From NCBI GenBank assembly GCA_037176725.1, contig JAZBRS010000075.1, forward strand, positions 71,364,001 to 71,428,000: 64,000 nucleotides of DNA, in the 5' to 3' direction. The notes under the pieces are model-generated. The model had not been told where the DNA came from, did no database searches, and saw only the letters and a program-made list of their open reading frames with translations. Shown here one piece after another: positions 63,503-64,000 of this stretch (its first letter is position 1; each line of letters starts with the position of its first letter). Origin of the DNA: Posidonia oceanica. Taxonomy: Eukaryota > Streptophyta > Magnoliopsida > Alismatales > Posidoniaceae. Position numbers and translations under genes: made by a program.

Positions 63503-64000
63503 ACTTCAGGACTGATTTTCCAGCCCTTTTCCCAAGGGAGTGGCTTTGGTGTTGTGTTAATCTGGTAGGTAATATTATGGCACAATAATGATTAGGATAA
63601 TCATTAGAATGATATAAGGAATGCCTAAAATGCAATTAGCAAGATTCCTCGAGAACTATGTTTAGTATAAAAGCCTATAGAACTTAGAAATGTTAAGTTC
63701 GCCCTTAAATGGTTTAGTTGGACTTTAGAGTTGATATTTAACTCTAGGTTTAGTTATGACTAAGTGTTTGGTTGGTGTCCGGCCTTGTAAGTCAAACGGG
63801 ACTTCGAGACTGTTGTTCCGCCTTGAGTGCGGTGTTCCGTGCAATGTTTGGCGCGATGTCCTGTGGTGTTTTGATATATGATGTTTAATGGCTTTTAAAA
63901 GTATTTTTAAAAGGAAAGATGGATAAGGTTTTCAAATGATATTTAAAGGATTTCGAATGGTTTTCCAAAGGATGTTTTGGAAAGAAAATGCATTGGTTTT

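Larger units (their letters stand above)
62396..64000 (+). mobile_element. Possible LTR H, partial
   Basis: TGTAGCGACCC at 62396 has the form of an LTR start. It is followed by three evenly spaced cassettes, a TATA box (62711), a pyrimidine-rich stretch, a donor-like CAAGGTAC (63056) and two more cassettes. The right end is off the window and no PBS or coding region is seen, so both the LTR nature and the start are inferred from resemblance to C's LTR and D's LTR. Confidence 0.45.

Overview
The window is gene-poor plant nuclear DNA, almost certainly angiosperm heterochromatin. It is built nearly entirely from nested Ty3/gypsy LTR retrotransposons of the Tat/Ogre type. The evidence is gag-pol remnants with a second, archaeal-type RNase H between the reverse transcriptase block and integrase, LTRs up to about 5.7 kb, a TGGCGACTCTGCTGGGGA primer-binding site, tandem repeats upstream of the 3' LTR, and accessory ORFs of the plant mobile domain/DUF7745 type. 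No single-copy host gene, tRNA, rRNA or CRISPR array was found. The species cannot be named from this sequence alone.

Layout, oldest to youngest. Element D (+) supplies 51115-62044: the end of its integrase, a 3' region with GATAAG-hairpin arrays, and a 3' LTR. Element C (-) inserted into D's integrase gene. C's 5' LTR is 49883-51114, its gag-pol runs leftward to 34320, and its 3' part continues through 32584 and then 1-653, leaving the window on the left. Element A (+, 659-32578) inserted into C with a CATTG target-site duplication (TSD) and keeps both LTRs. Three solo LTRs, each with a perfect 5-bp TSD, sit inside these: B (18732-24665, -, in A's accessory ORF), F (39714-45267, -, in C's protease linker) and G (53604-57677, +, in D's GATAAG array). 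A further LTR-like sequence, H, starts at about 62396 and runs off the right edge.

All gag-pol genes are broken by stops, frameshifts or deletions. Many stops look like CAG/CAA to TAG/TAA decay. The intact exception is the ORF at 1-648, which lies antisense to C's gag-pol and resembles the sense-orientation accessory ORF of A.

The most unusual signal is a dispersed cassette of about 56-58 bp. It has four 9-bp arms related to GTTRGACGC/GCGTCYAAC, laid out arm-N10/11-arm'-arm-N10/11-arm', that is, two abutting hairpins. Eighteen copies occur in C, in D's LTR and in H, none were seen in A, B, F or G, and some sit directly upstream of TATA boxes. Other notable signals are two different retropepsin domains in element C, an LTR block conserved between otherwise divergent LTRs, and a PBS look-alike inside U5.
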